Shown here: positions 38,672 to 46,774 of the stretch, piece by piece
Layout: each line of letters opens with the position of its first letter
Numbering within the stretch: the first letter of the stretch is position 1
DNA from: UBA11346 sp038318565
GTDB taxonomy: Bacteria; Planctomycetota; UBA11346
NCBI GenBank assembly: GCA_038318565.1
Contig: JBBQCI010000004.1
Span: 27,294 to 91,293 of the forward strand
Reading direction: 5' to 3'
DNA length: 64,000 nt
Position numbers and translations under genes: made by a program
Notes under the pieces: model-generated
Seen by the model: only the letters and a program-made list of their open reading frames with translations
Databases searched by the model: none
Told to the model about the DNA's origin: nothing

Positions 38672-39315
38672 CTCGTCTTCTTCGAGCGTGGCCGGCCGAG
38701 TCGGCCGGATATCGCCAGGGTCTGGAGTATGGCAGTGACTTCGCGAGAGCTGCGTTTCACCATCTCGGCGATGTCATCTGGCGACAAGCCCTGGGACCTG
38801 GCATCTGCTATGGCTTTGTAGTGGCGCAATTGTTCGACTTCGCGCGGGTCGTCGGTGTGCAGGATGCCCATGACCAGAAGACGCCAGCGACAGGCGGACG
38901 GAGTGGTGCGCAGCTCCGCAGCGGTCGCCGGCAGGTCCTGCGGGTGATGCTGCCAGGCCTTTCGCACGGCGGCGTTGCTCAGCCAGCGGACAAGGATCGG
39001 AGCAGCTTCCAACTCCTCGGGGGTGCCAGATTCGGAATTGGTGCGCCGACGGGGCTCTTTGCTGCTGTGGGCCGGGCCGGTTCCTGGCGTGATCGTGACG
39101 GCGATCTCGGCGCCAACGGCCTCGGCCAAGCGACCCAGCACGCGTAAGGATCCGGCGCTGTCAGTGGCCGCCAGGACAGCGTAGATCGAGCCGCGGGCCA
39201 CGCCGGAAACTTCGGCAAGCCGCGCAATAGAGGTGCGCCGGTCCGCCAGTTCCTTGCGGATGAGGACCTGTAATTGGGCTGTGATGGCGCAGACATCGGC
39301 CATGGTTTTGCTCAT
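38668..39315 (-). CDS. Helix-turn-helix regulator (XRE-like)
   Basis: 215 residues. The N-terminal helix-turn-helix (TSIARLAEVSGVARGSIYAVLAATDSAGSLRVLGRLAEAVGAEI) is of the XRE/Cro type used by small repressors and antitoxins. A Lys/Arg-rich linker follows, then a C-terminal helical region with a second helix-turn-helix-like segment (LSPDDIAEMVKRSSREVTAILQTL). The ATG at 39315 is chosen as the first ahead of the fold. No toxin-like partner is adjacent. The targets are unknown; autoregulation through its own upstream region is the simplest guess. Confidence 0.75.
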   Translation of the reverse strand: MSKTMADVCAITAQLQVLIRKELADRRTSIARLAEVSGVARGSIYAVLAATDSAGSLRVLGRLAEAVGAEIAVTITPGTGPAHSSKEPRRRTNSESGTPEELEAAPILVRWLSNAAVRKAWQHHPQDLPATAAELRTTPSACRWRLLVMGILHTDDPREVEQLRHYKAIADARSQGLSPDDIAEMVKRSSREVTAILQTLAISGRLGRPRSKKTS

Positions 39316-39659
39316 TTCGGGACGAGACGTATTTCGACATGCTGTACATACCCGACTTGGCGCAAGCCCATGCTGAAGCAGCTTCGTCACTTCTTTCGGA
39401 TACCTTCAAGCGAGGTCAAGCGTTGACTGATCCCCCTATGTATGTAGCAGCGGAACTCGCTGGCGCAGCTGCGGATACGGCGTATTCTCACGACATGCTC
39501 CGGTCCCTTGTGTTTTTCGGCAGGTATCCTGAATCCACCAGCTAGGGACCGGCCGCCGACCTGTTGCGTCGACCGGACCCCTGGCTGTGCGCTGGGGGTT
39601 CATCGTTTCCCGCTCCATTCCTCCATTCTTCCATTCCTCCGTTTCACCAAGCCCACCCC
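39316..39659. other. 344-bp intergenic region with aroF leader structures
   Basis: It lies between the divergent helix-turn-helix gene and aroF. I see no convincing gene. It holds a 9-bp inverted repeat (CCGGTCCCT at 39500-39508 and AGGGACCGG at 39544-39552, 35 bases apart) and, next to aroF, the octamer repeat described separately. A TTGACT at 39423-39428 is a possible -35 without a good -10. A regulatory leader is possible. Confidence 0.5.
39613..39640 (+). repeat. CTCCATTC octamer repeat in the aroF leader
   Basis: Three and a half tandem copies of an 8-bp pyrimidine-rich unit (CTCCATTC twice, TTCCATTC once, then CTCC) end 19 bp before the aroF ATG. No Shine-Dalgarno is seen between the repeat and the ATG. 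Copy-number change would alter leader length. Confidence 0.8.
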
Positions 39660-40727
39660 ATGCATCGTACCGACAATCTGCATATCGTTTCGAACAAACC
39701 CCTGCGCGCGCCAAATGCAGTGAAGGCCGAACTGCCGCTGTCTGTGCACGCCTCCGGGCTGGTCGCGCTCTGCCGGGAACGCATCCGCGACATCCTCGCC
39801 GGCCGTGATAACCGCCTGTTGGCGGTGGTCGGCCCGTGTTCGATCCATGATCCGGTCGCCGCGATCGAGTATGGTCGTCAACTGCTGCACGTGCGTGAAA
39901 AGCTCAAGGACCGCGTTGAAATCGTCATGCGGGTGTATTTCGAGAAACCGCGGACGACGGTCGGTTGGAAGGGTCTGATCAACGATCCACATCTCGATGG
40001 TTCGTACGACATCAACACCGGTTTGACCATCGCTCGCAAACTGCTGCTCGACCTGGCCGAAATGGGCATGCCGGCCGCTACCGAGCTACTCGATCCCGTC
40101 ACCCCGCAGTATCTCGCCGATGTGGTCGCCTGGACGGCGATCGGTGCGCGCACTACTGAGAGCCAGACTCACCGCGAGATGGCCAGCGGCCTGTCGATGC
40201 CAGTCGGTTTCAAGAATGGCACCGACGGCAGTCTGGGCGTGGCGATCAATGCCATGCTCGCAGCCAGTCATGCCCACCATTTCCTCGGCATCGATTCGTA
40301 CGGCCACGCCTCAATCGTCACCACCACTGGCAACCCCGACGGCCATCTCGTGCTGCGCGGCGGTCGCCAGGGACCCAACTTCGACGCCGCGTCGGTCACC
40401 AAGGCGGCCGGCGAACTGGCCAAAGCCGGGGTAGCCGCCCGCATGATGGTCGACTGCTCGCATGACAATTCGCAGAAGGACTACCGCCGACAGGGTGAGG
40501 TCTGCACTTCGGTGGCCGAGCAACTCCGTGCTGGCGCGGTCAACCTCATGGGCGTGATGATCGAGAGCAACCTGATCGCTGGGCGGCAGGATCTGCCCAA
40601 GGATCGTAGCCGGCTGGTCCACGGCCAAAGCATAACCGATGCCTGCGTTGATTTTCCTACCACGGAGTCGATGCTTGCTGCCCTTGCCGCGTCAGTCGCC
40701 ACCGGGCGGCACGCTGCAGCTGTCTGA
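39660..40727 (+). CDS. aroF: 3-deoxy-7-phosphoheptulonate (DAHP) synthase, type I
   Basis: 355 residues, first step of the shikimate pathway (phosphoenolpyruvate plus erythrose 4-phosphate). Signatures are LLAVVGPCSIHDP, RVYFEKPRTTVGWKGLINDP, ELLDPVTPQY, WTAIGARTTESQTHREMASGLSMPVGFKNGTDG, LRGGRQGPNFD and MVDCSHDNSQKDYRRQ. This is the E. coli-like AroFGH type. The ATG at 39660 fits the family start. The leader has an octamer repeat. It is followed by a terminator and then greA and pheA, so aromatic genes cluster here, but pheA is on a separate transcript. Confidence 0.95.
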   Translation: MHRTDNLHIVSNKPLRAPNAVKAELPLSVHASGLVALCRERIRDILAGRDNRLLAVVGPCSIHDPVAAIEYGRQLLHVREKLKDRVEIVMRVYFEKPRTTVGWKGLINDPHLDGSYDINTGLTIARKLLLDLAEMGMPAATELLDPVTPQYLADVVAWTAIGARTTESQTHREMASGLSMPVGFKNGTDGSLGVAINAMLAASHAHHFLGIDSYGHASIVTTTGNPDGHLVLRGGRQGPNFDAASVTKAAGELAKAGVAARMMVDCSHDNSQKDYRRQGEVCTSVAEQLRAGAVNLMGVMIESNLIAGRQDLPKDRSRLVHGQSITDACVDFPTTESMLAALAASVATGRHAAAV

Positions 40728-40733
40728 ATAACC

Positions 40734-40761
40734 GCGCGCAGGTCCGCTCGGACCTGCGCGC
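40734..40761 (+). terminator. Hairpin between aroF and greA
   Basis: A 13-bp stem (GCGCGCAGGTCCG / CGGACCTGCGCGC) starting 6 bases after the aroF stop, followed by ATTGTTGG. It is a probable terminator with a weak U tail. Confidence 0.75.
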
Positions 40762-40780
40762 ATTGTTGGAGTGATTCACC

Positions 40781-41242
40781 ATGGGCATTCCCGTGACTGC
40801 AGAAGGCAAGCGCAAGATGCAGGGTGAGCTGGACCAGCTCAACAACCGCATCCCGGTTATCGCCAAGCAGATCGAAGAGGCCCGTGAGAAGGGCGACCTG
40901 CGCGAGAACGCCGAATACCACGCGGCACGTGAAGACATGTCGATGACCAACGCGCGCATCTCACAACTGAAGAATACCTTGGCCAACAGCCAAGTGGTCG
41001 ACGAGAGCCAGATCGACACTTCGAAGGTGGCCTTCGGCTCGACCCTGTCGCTGCAGGAGGGCAAGGCCAAGGCCGAGACCTGGTATCTGGTTGGCGAAGG
41101 CGAAGATGACCCGCTTGATAACCGCATCCTGACCTCCAGTCCGATGGGCCAGGCCCTGCTCGGCAAGAAGGTCGGCGACATCGTCGACGTCAAGGCGCCG
41201 ATGGGGACGATCAAGTTCACGATCAAGAAGATTACGTACTGA
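40781..41242 (+). CDS. greA: Transcription elongation factor GreA
   Basis: 153 residues. GreA rescues backtracked RNA polymerase by stimulating transcript cleavage. The N-terminal coiled coil is clear (MQGELDQLNNRIPVIAKQIEEAREKGDLRENAEYHAAREDM); the acidic tip residues lie in GDLRENAEY. The C-terminal FKBP-like part ends LLGKKVGDIVDVKAPMG. It has its own upstream hairpin and is 15 bp from pheA in the same direction. Confidence 0.96.
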   Translation: MGIPVTAEGKRKMQGELDQLNNRIPVIAKQIEEAREKGDLRENAEYHAAREDMSMTNARISQLKNTLANSQVVDESQIDTSKVAFGSTLSLQEGKAKAETWYLVGEGEDDPLDNRILTSSPMGQALLGKKVGDIVDVKAPMGTIKFTIKKITY

Positions 41243-41257
41243 TCGTCCGCCTCGCCC

Positions 41258-42349
41258 ATGACCGACCTCTCGTCCATTCGCAGCCGTATCGACGCCATCG
41301 ACGAGCGACTCGTCGAGCTGCTCAACGCTCGTGCCGAGCTGGCGCGTGAGGTTGGCAGGGCCAAGGCTGCAACCGGCAGCGCCATCTTCGTACCCCACCG
41401 TGAACATGAGGTGTTCAAGCGGCTTGCCGCACTGAACAAGGGCCCGCTACCCGATGCCGCCCTGCGCGGCATTTGGCGCGAGGTGATGAGCGCCTCGTTC
41501 GCCCTCGAACGTCCGCTGACCATCTGCCATTTCGGCCAGGCAGGGGCGTTCACCCATTTGGCGGCGCGACTGAAGTTCGGCGAAAGCGTCGCCTATGCGC
41601 CCTCCGACAGCATCGTCAGCGTGTTCACCGAGGTCGAGAAAGGTCGTGCCGATTATGGCGTGGTGCCGATCGAGAACTCCACCGATGGATCGATCACTGA
41701 CACCATCGATGCCTTCCTCGGTTCGACCGTGCGCATCGTCAGCGAACTCCATCTGCGGGTCCGTCATCATCTGATGAGCGGCGTGGCCAAGCAGCAGATC
41801 CGCCGCATCTACTCGCGTTCGACCGTGTTCGGCCAATGCCGTGGTTGGCTGGCGACCCACCTGCCAGGCGTTGAACTGGTCGAGGTCGTGTCGACCACCA
41901 AGGCGGCGGAACGGGCCAGTGCCGAGGCAGCCGATGGGGCCGCCGCGATCGGTTCAGACGAAGCGGCCAAATCCTTTGGTCTGCCGGTGGTGGCCAGCGA
42001 TCTGCAGGACAATCCGAACAACATGACCCGCTTCGTGGTCGTGGCCCGCCCGCAACATGCGGCCCAGCCAAGCGGCGATGACAAGACGACCATCATGCTG
42101 GCGGTCAGCGACCGGCCGGGTGCGCTGTACGACTGCCTGACCCCGTTCCACAAGGCCGGCATCAACCTGTGCAAGATCGAAAGTCGGCCGAGCCGTCGCC
42201 GGGCGTGGGAATACCTCTTCTTCATCGACCTGCTCGGCCATCAGCGCGACCAGAAGATCGCTGATGCGATTGCCGAACTTTCTAAGGGCACCGCGGTCTG
42301 CGAAGTACTTGGCAGCTATCCGCGCGCCGACCAACCGCTGAACACCTGA
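41258..42349 (+). CDS. pheA: Bifunctional chorismate mutase / prephenate dehydratase
   Basis: 363 residues (P-protein) of phenylalanine synthesis. Domains in order are AroQ chorismate mutase (about 3-85: SIRSRIDAIDERLVELLNARAELAREVGRAK), prephenate dehydratase (about 90-265: VPIENSTDGSITDTID, TVFGQCRGWL, and NNMTRFVVVA with the Thr-Arg-Phe active-site motif) and a C-terminal ACT domain (GALYDCLTPF, NLCKIESRPSRR) that binds phenylalanine for feedback control. The pathway neighbour aroF is upstream. The type VI-like genes start 42 bp downstream on the same strand. Confidence 0.96.
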   Translation: MTDLSSIRSRIDAIDERLVELLNARAELAREVGRAKAATGSAIFVPHREHEVFKRLAALNKGPLPDAALRGIWREVMSASFALERPLTICHFGQAGAFTHLAARLKFGESVAYAPSDSIVSVFTEVEKGRADYGVVPIENSTDGSITDTIDAFLGSTVRIVSELHLRVRHHLMSGVAKQQIRRIYSRSTVFGQCRGWLATHLPGVELVEVVSTTKAAERASAEAADGAAAIGSDEAAKSFGLPVVASDLQDNPNNMTRFVVVARPQHAAQPSGDDKTTIMLAVSDRPGALYDCLTPFHKAGINLCKIESRPSRRRAWEYLFFIDLLGHQRDQKIADAIAELSKGTAVCEVLGSYPRADQPLNT

Positions 42350-42391
42350 CACCATCGACCCGGCTCCGTCTGGACCCTTGCGACCGGCCCC

Positions 42392-43918
42392 GTGGTCGCA
42401 ACCATACACGGTCGCGTGCAGCCCGTCCCCCGTGTCCGCCTGGCCAGTCCGACGTCGAATCCCGACGATGAACTGCCGTTCCGCATCCTGGTGGTTGCTG
42501 ATGCCGTTGGGCGGCGCCAATCGGTTCCAATGGGATTGCGCAGACCGGAGACTGTGACGGACGGCGGCCTGTCCACTGCGGTTGCCAAGCTGCAACCGAC
42601 CGCTGGCGGTCTGCGCTGGTCGACCGTTGCGGGGCCGACGGTTGTCGAGGTGACGGCCCAGCTTTCTGAGCTGGCGGCTCTCGCCACGCGACGACGCGCC
42701 GCATTGCAGGCTGAATCCACGGTGGACGGGCGATTACGGCGTGACGTCGAAGCTGCCTTGCTGGCCGAACGCCTCGCCGACGGAGTCGCCACGGCACTCG
42801 ACCAGCCTGCGGTACGGCGCTTGGGCGGCCTCTGGACCGCGTTGGAGATTCTTGTCGCCCACGCCGGTCGGGGCGTCGAGGTAGCCCTGCTGGCAGCGAC
42901 CCGCGACGAACTGGAAGAGGATCTCGGCGATGCGCCGGAACTCACCCAGAGTGGTCTATACCAGACCATCTATGCGGCCGAGTACGGTCAGCATGGTGGC
43001 CGGCCCTGGGGCCTGCTGGTCAGTGATCTGGCGATCGGCAACCAATCCCGCGACATCGGGCTGCTGCGCCGATTTGCTGCCTTGGCTGCCATGGCTCATG
43101 CGCCGTTGATCCTCGACGCGGTGCCGGGTTTGCTCGGCCTGGCCGATTGGACTGGACTTACCGGTCTGGTCGATGTCGAGGCGGGCCTGGGTACATGCAC
43201 CGCATTCGCTGCTCTGCGCCGGCATGACGACGCCCGGCATATCGGCCTGGCTTTGCCGCCGGTACCAGTCGGTGCCGCAGCGCGCGCGGGGGGCGAGCGG
43301 ACAATGGCTCCGGCCAGCTTGATCGTGGCGGCCAGGCTAGCCGCCTGCCATGCCGCCAGCGGCTGGTGCGTCACCGCCGCCGGCAGTGGACCGACGGCCG
43401 AGGTGGCGGTTCCGGCCCTTGCTCCGTGGTCGTCCGGAGAACAGCAACCGGCCACGCCATGCCTGCTGACCGAGCTCCAAGCCCACGATCTCGCCGCCCA
43501 GGGTCTCATCGCCCTGTGTGCCGACCGCAGACGATCAGCGGTGGCGCTGCCGGCGCTGCCCAGCCTGTACCTCGGAGGGGATCAGGTACCTGCGCAACTG
43601 GGTCTGATGCTGTTGGTCGACCGGGTGGCCCATCATCTGAAAGTATTGCAGCGCGAACAGCTCGGTACGCACATCAGTCATCAGGAATTGGAGCGTGTCC
43701 TGACCGACTGGCTCGACCGCCATGTGGCTGATGGCCAGGTTGACGACGCGATGGTGCGCCTGAGCCGTCCCTTGCGATCTGCGCGAGTGCGAGTCCAGCC
43801 GGTGCCAGGTCATGCCGGCTGGCTGCGTGCCGATCTGTCCCTGTGTCCTTATCTGCCTGGCGCGGCCGGTGACGTCGAATTGTCGCTGACCAGCCGGCTG
43901 GAGCGGCCAACGTCATGA
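42392..43918 (+). CDS. tssB-tssC: TssB-TssC fusion, type VI secretion-like contractile sheath protein
   Basis: 508 residues. Residues 1-110 match a shortened TssB: PRVRL at 13-17, ELPFRILVVADAVG at 27-40, a helical LSELAALATRRRAAL at 91-105. From about 120 the text is TssC: RRLGGLWTALEILV (142-155), LEEDLGDAPELTQSGLYQTIYAAEYGQHGG (174-203), GLLVSDLAIG, DIGLLRRFAALAAMAHAPLI, and a C-terminal HHLKVLQREQLGTH and CPYLPGAAGDVEL. Separate TssB and TssC normally total about 650 residues, so this is a compact fusion. The two would form each sheath strand. The start is a GTG; the stop overlaps tssE as ATGA. It is at present a family reading from motifs. Confidence 0.8.
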   Translation: MVATIHGRVQPVPRVRLASPTSNPDDELPFRILVVADAVGRRQSVPMGLRRPETVTDGGLSTAVAKLQPTAGGLRWSTVAGPTVVEVTAQLSELAALATRRRAALQAESTVDGRLRRDVEAALLAERLADGVATALDQPAVRRLGGLWTALEILVAHAGRGVEVALLAATRDELEEDLGDAPELTQSGLYQTIYAAEYGQHGGRPWGLLVSDLAIGNQSRDIGLLRRFAALAAMAHAPLILDAVPGLLGLADWTGLTGLVDVEAGLGTCTAFAALRRHDDARHIGLALPPVPVGAAARAGGERTMAPASLIVAARLAACHAASGWCVTAAGSGPTAEVAVPALAPWSSGEQQPATPCLLTELQAHDLAAQGLIALCADRRRSAVALPALPSLYLGGDQVPAQLGLMLLVDRVAHHLKVLQREQLGTHISHQELERVLTDWLDRHVADGQVDDAMVRLSRPLRSARVRVQPVPGHAGWLRADLSLCPYLPGAAGDVELSLTSRLERPTS

Positions 43919-44259
43919 AACCCCGCCTGCTCTGCCGGCTGTCCGGACGTCCTGACGGCATCGTGGCTGATCTGGCACGTCTGCTGACAGTCCGTCAGGG
44001 CGATGTTCCGGCCCGACCGGATCTTGGCCTGCCGGTGTTGCCCAACTGGCTGCCGGATGACGAATCACGCCGGCGGCTGCAGCAGGCGATCGCCCAGACC
44101 GTGCGTGCCGGAGAGCCGCGATTGGCGACCGTCATCGTGCAGCTCACTGGTAGTGACCAGCAGCAGATCTTCACCATCCGCGCCAGCTGCCAGGATGGCG
44201 GCGAGGTCGGTGCCAGTGCTCAGCGGACGCAGGGTGGTGCTCTGGAGGTAACGGCATGA
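43915..44259 (+). CDS. tssE: TssE, gp25-like baseplate protein
   Basis: 114 residues, similar in size to gp25 of phage T4 and TssE. The IVADLARLLTVRQGDVPARPDLGLPVLPNW pattern matches the TssE opening (DL..LLNTR, then YGLPD), followed by RRRLQQAIAQTVRAGEPRL and LTGSDQQQIFTIRASC. It would sit in the baseplate wedge and template sheath assembly. It is flanked on both sides by ATGA overlaps with tssBC and tssF. Confidence 0.78.
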   Translation: MKPRLLCRLSGRPDGIVADLARLLTVRQGDVPARPDLGLPVLPNWLPDDESRRRLQQAIAQTVRAGEPRLATVIVQLTGSDQQQIFTIRASCQDGGEVGASAQRTQGGALEVTA

Positions 44260-45926
44260 TCGACGGTCTGTATCGTGAGGAACTGCGTCGGCTGCAGGAG
44301 TCCGGTCGCGCTTTTGCGCGGCTGCATCCCGAAGCTGCCCCGCATCTTGCTGAGCCGGGCAGCGACCCCGATGTCGACCGGCTGATCGAGGGCGTTGCCT
44401 GGATGACGGCGACAACTCGCGGTCGCATCGCCGCGGTCGATGATGAGGTGGTACAGGGTCTGTGCGAGGCAGTGCTGCCGACCGCGCTGCGTCCCATGCC
44501 TGCCATGACGATGGTCCAGTTCATCGGGCATCGTGCGCTGCATGAGCCTGAACATGTCGATGCCGGCACGATGATCGAGAGTGTCGCTGTGGATGGCGAG
44601 CCATGCCGGTTTCGCTTGGCTTGGGACGCAGATGTGCCAGCCGCCAGCATCAGTGCGATCGAGCTGCATGCGGGTGAGCATCCGCGCTTGGAGATCCACC
44701 TGGCGTTGAGCGAATCAGCCACACCAGGCCGCTTCGGTCCGCGCCTGCGCCTGTTCGCCAATGCCGAACCGGTCCTGGCACGGACGCTGATCCGGGCGCT
44801 GGCGACAGCACGTGGCCTGCACGCCGCCACCGTGTCCGGTAGTCTGGTGCCGCTGTCTGCCGCCTGGGTCGGGCCAGGACAGGCCCAACCGGTGTTGCCT
44901 GGAGATACAGGACTGGCCCGCGGCCATGCCATCCTGGCCGAAGCCCTGGCGTGGCCTGCGCTCTCGCTCTTCATCGACATCATCGGCCCGCCCGGATTCG
45001 GCATGCGGCCTGGTGATCGCGGCGTGCGCATCATCGCCGAGCTTGCTCGCCTGCCGGAAGAGATGCGCGGCTTGACCCGTAACGATCTGCTGACGGGATG
45101 CGTCCCGGCGGTTAATCTCTGGCCGACCGTGGCCGAACCGGTGTTGATCGACGGATCGCGCAGGGACGTACCCATGGTCGTCGCAAGCCACGGGGGTGGG
45201 CTGGCCTGGGCGGTGACCAGCGTCATGGGATCCGGCGAAGGCCGCGCTGCGCGGACCTGGCTGCCAGTTAGAGCCTGGCAGGGACACGGTCCATGTTGGC
45301 AGGAGCTGCATGGCCAGGACGGCGGCTTGCGCCTGGCGATCGGTGGTCTTGACGCAGCGGCAGCGCGAGAGGTCCTGTCGATTGATCTGCTTGCTCACGA
45401 CGGTCCACGCGCTTCCCGTCTGGCCGCCGGCGATCTCCGAGTACCGACCAGAGCAGTGCCCGGCAATCTCGCCTTCCGTAATCTTCTGCCGGTCGAACGC
45501 GCACTCGTCCCACCGGTCGGACAGGCACGCCTCGGTCTGCTGGCCGCCCGACTGCGGCTGTCCACTGCAGGCATCCGCGATGGCGATGATCTGCGCCGAC
45601 TGCTCGACATGCACGATCGGCGTGCTGATGCGGACGGTGCCAGTCGGACCAGCGTGACGCGGGTGTCGTCCGCCATCCGCAGCTGTTCTGTGCAGGCTGC
45701 GGCCATCCCCTGCGGCGCTGCGGCTGCCCGGGCGCAGGTGACCACCATCGAATTGGACGGTTCCGCACCTGGGGGGCAGTCCGCGGGCTGGATGCTCGGC
45801 AATGTCCTGGATCACGCCTTGGCGGCGCTGGCTCCGATCGGGACGTACACTGCGCTGTGCATGACCAGCCAGGACGCTCAGGAGACGATGATCTGGCCAC
45901 CGCGTTGCCCGGGCGCATCGGCATGA
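44256..45926 (+). CDS. tssF: TssF, baseplate wedge protein
   Basis: 556 residues, near the normal TssF length. The N-terminus is diagnostic: YREELRRLQESGRAFARLHPEAAPHLAEPGSDPDVDRLIEGVAWM, with the later PMPAMTMVQFI. In the T6SS baseplate TssF dimers hold TssG and TssE. The start overlaps the tssE stop by 4 bases, and the stop overlaps tssG as ATGA. No membrane helix or signal peptide is seen. Confidence 0.85.
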   Translation: MIDGLYREELRRLQESGRAFARLHPEAAPHLAEPGSDPDVDRLIEGVAWMTATTRGRIAAVDDEVVQGLCEAVLPTALRPMPAMTMVQFIGHRALHEPEHVDAGTMIESVAVDGEPCRFRLAWDADVPAASISAIELHAGEHPRLEIHLALSESATPGRFGPRLRLFANAEPVLARTLIRALATARGLHAATVSGSLVPLSAAWVGPGQAQPVLPGDTGLARGHAILAEALAWPALSLFIDIIGPPGFGMRPGDRGVRIIAELARLPEEMRGLTRNDLLTGCVPAVNLWPTVAEPVLIDGSRRDVPMVVASHGGGLAWAVTSVMGSGEGRAARTWLPVRAWQGHGPCWQELHGQDGGLRLAIGGLDAAAAREVLSIDLLAHDGPRASRLAAGDLRVPTRAVPGNLAFRNLLPVERALVPPVGQARLGLLAARLRLSTAGIRDGDDLRRLLDMHDRRADADGASRTSVTRVSSAIRSCSVQAAAIPCGAAAARAQVTTIELDGSAPGGQSAGWMLGNVLDHALAALAPIGTYTALCMTSQDAQETMIWPPRCPGASA

Positions 45927-46774
45927 GCCCCGCCTGGTTGAAGCGTGATGTATCGGAACATCCCAGCCGATTCCCGTTCGCGACCGTCGCCAGCGCTTTG
46001 CCTGAAGCCAAGTTGTCCGGTCCACGGTCGCTGGCGTTGACTCGTAGCGAGGTGCTGACGGCGGACGAACGGCTGGTGGTGACCGCACTGCTGGGACTGG
46101 CTGGCCCATCGTCGCCGTTACCGGCCGCCATGGCCCAGGAGCTGTCATTGCTGCCCCCAGCCAGTGCGGCTGCCGGCCTACACCAGGCGATCGAGGATCG
46201 CCTCCTGCGGTTGCTGCATCAGGCGCTGACCCGTCGTGCGGTCGATGATCCGGTCGGTCATCTGCAGACGTTGGCCCGCCTAGCCGGTCCATTGGCTCCG
46301 CCTGATGGGTGGATCGCCGGCCGGGTGTGCGATGGACCCAGTGCCGATGCATTGGCCCAACGGGTGGCGGTGGCCGCTGGCTGCGCCGTGTCGGTGCACG
46401 CCGCCACGGGCGGAGAGCTGCCACTTGGCCCAGGGGCCGACAGCCATTTGGGGAGTGCCCGTCTGGGCCAGAGCCAAACGCTCGGCGCGTCGGTATCGTC
46501 CCCAGCATTCGGCTGCAGCATCATTATTGGTCCCGTCTCTGCCGAGGCCGCCCAGGATATGCGGCCAGGCGGCAAGCGATACGATACCGTGCGTGCAGCG
46601 GTGGAGCGTGGCTTGCCTTTAGGAGTCAGCTGTCGTCTGGAATTGCTCGTCGCGGTCGGCCCGGCCACACCACTGGGATCAGGGGCGCTAGGAGGTGGCG
46701 CTCGGCTAGACGGTAGTGGCGACCTGGTGGTAGGTGAAACCTTGGATCCAGGTTCTCACAGGCTCAGCGCATAA
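45923..46774 (+). CDS. tssG: TssG, baseplate wedge protein
   Basis: 283 residues (typical TssG is about 330). The family pattern is HPSRFPFATVASALPEA at the start, LLGLAGPSSPLP, and IEDRLLRLLHQALTRRAVDDP; the C-terminal half is more diverged. The ATG at 45923 overlaps the tssF stop. The 3' end overlaps the convergent metX-metW gene by 19 bases, so the T6SS-like set ends here. The remaining T6SS parts (tssA, D, H to M) are not in the window. Confidence 0.75.
   Translation: MSPAWLKRDVSEHPSRFPFATVASALPEAKLSGPRSLALTRSEVLTADERLVVTALLGLAGPSSPLPAAMAQELSLLPPASAAAGLHQAIEDRLLRLLHQALTRRAVDDPVGHLQTLARLAGPLAPPDGWIAGRVCDGPSADALAQRVAVAAGCAVSVHAATGGELPLGPGADSHLGSARLGQSQTLGASVSSPAFGCSIIIGPVSAEAAQDMRPGGKRYDTVRAAVERGLPLGVSCRLELLVAVGPATPLGSGALGGGARLDGSGDLVVGETLDPGSHRLSA

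Noticed and set aside
39339..39545. 68-residue plus-strand frame before aroF
   Set aside because: It starts in the promoter region of the divergent regulator, has no Shine-Dalgarno and no recognisable motif.
44715..46508. 597-residue minus-strand frame across tssF and tssG
   Set aside because: An Arg/Pro-rich shadow of the plus-strand genes, which show T6SS signatures and coupled overlaps.
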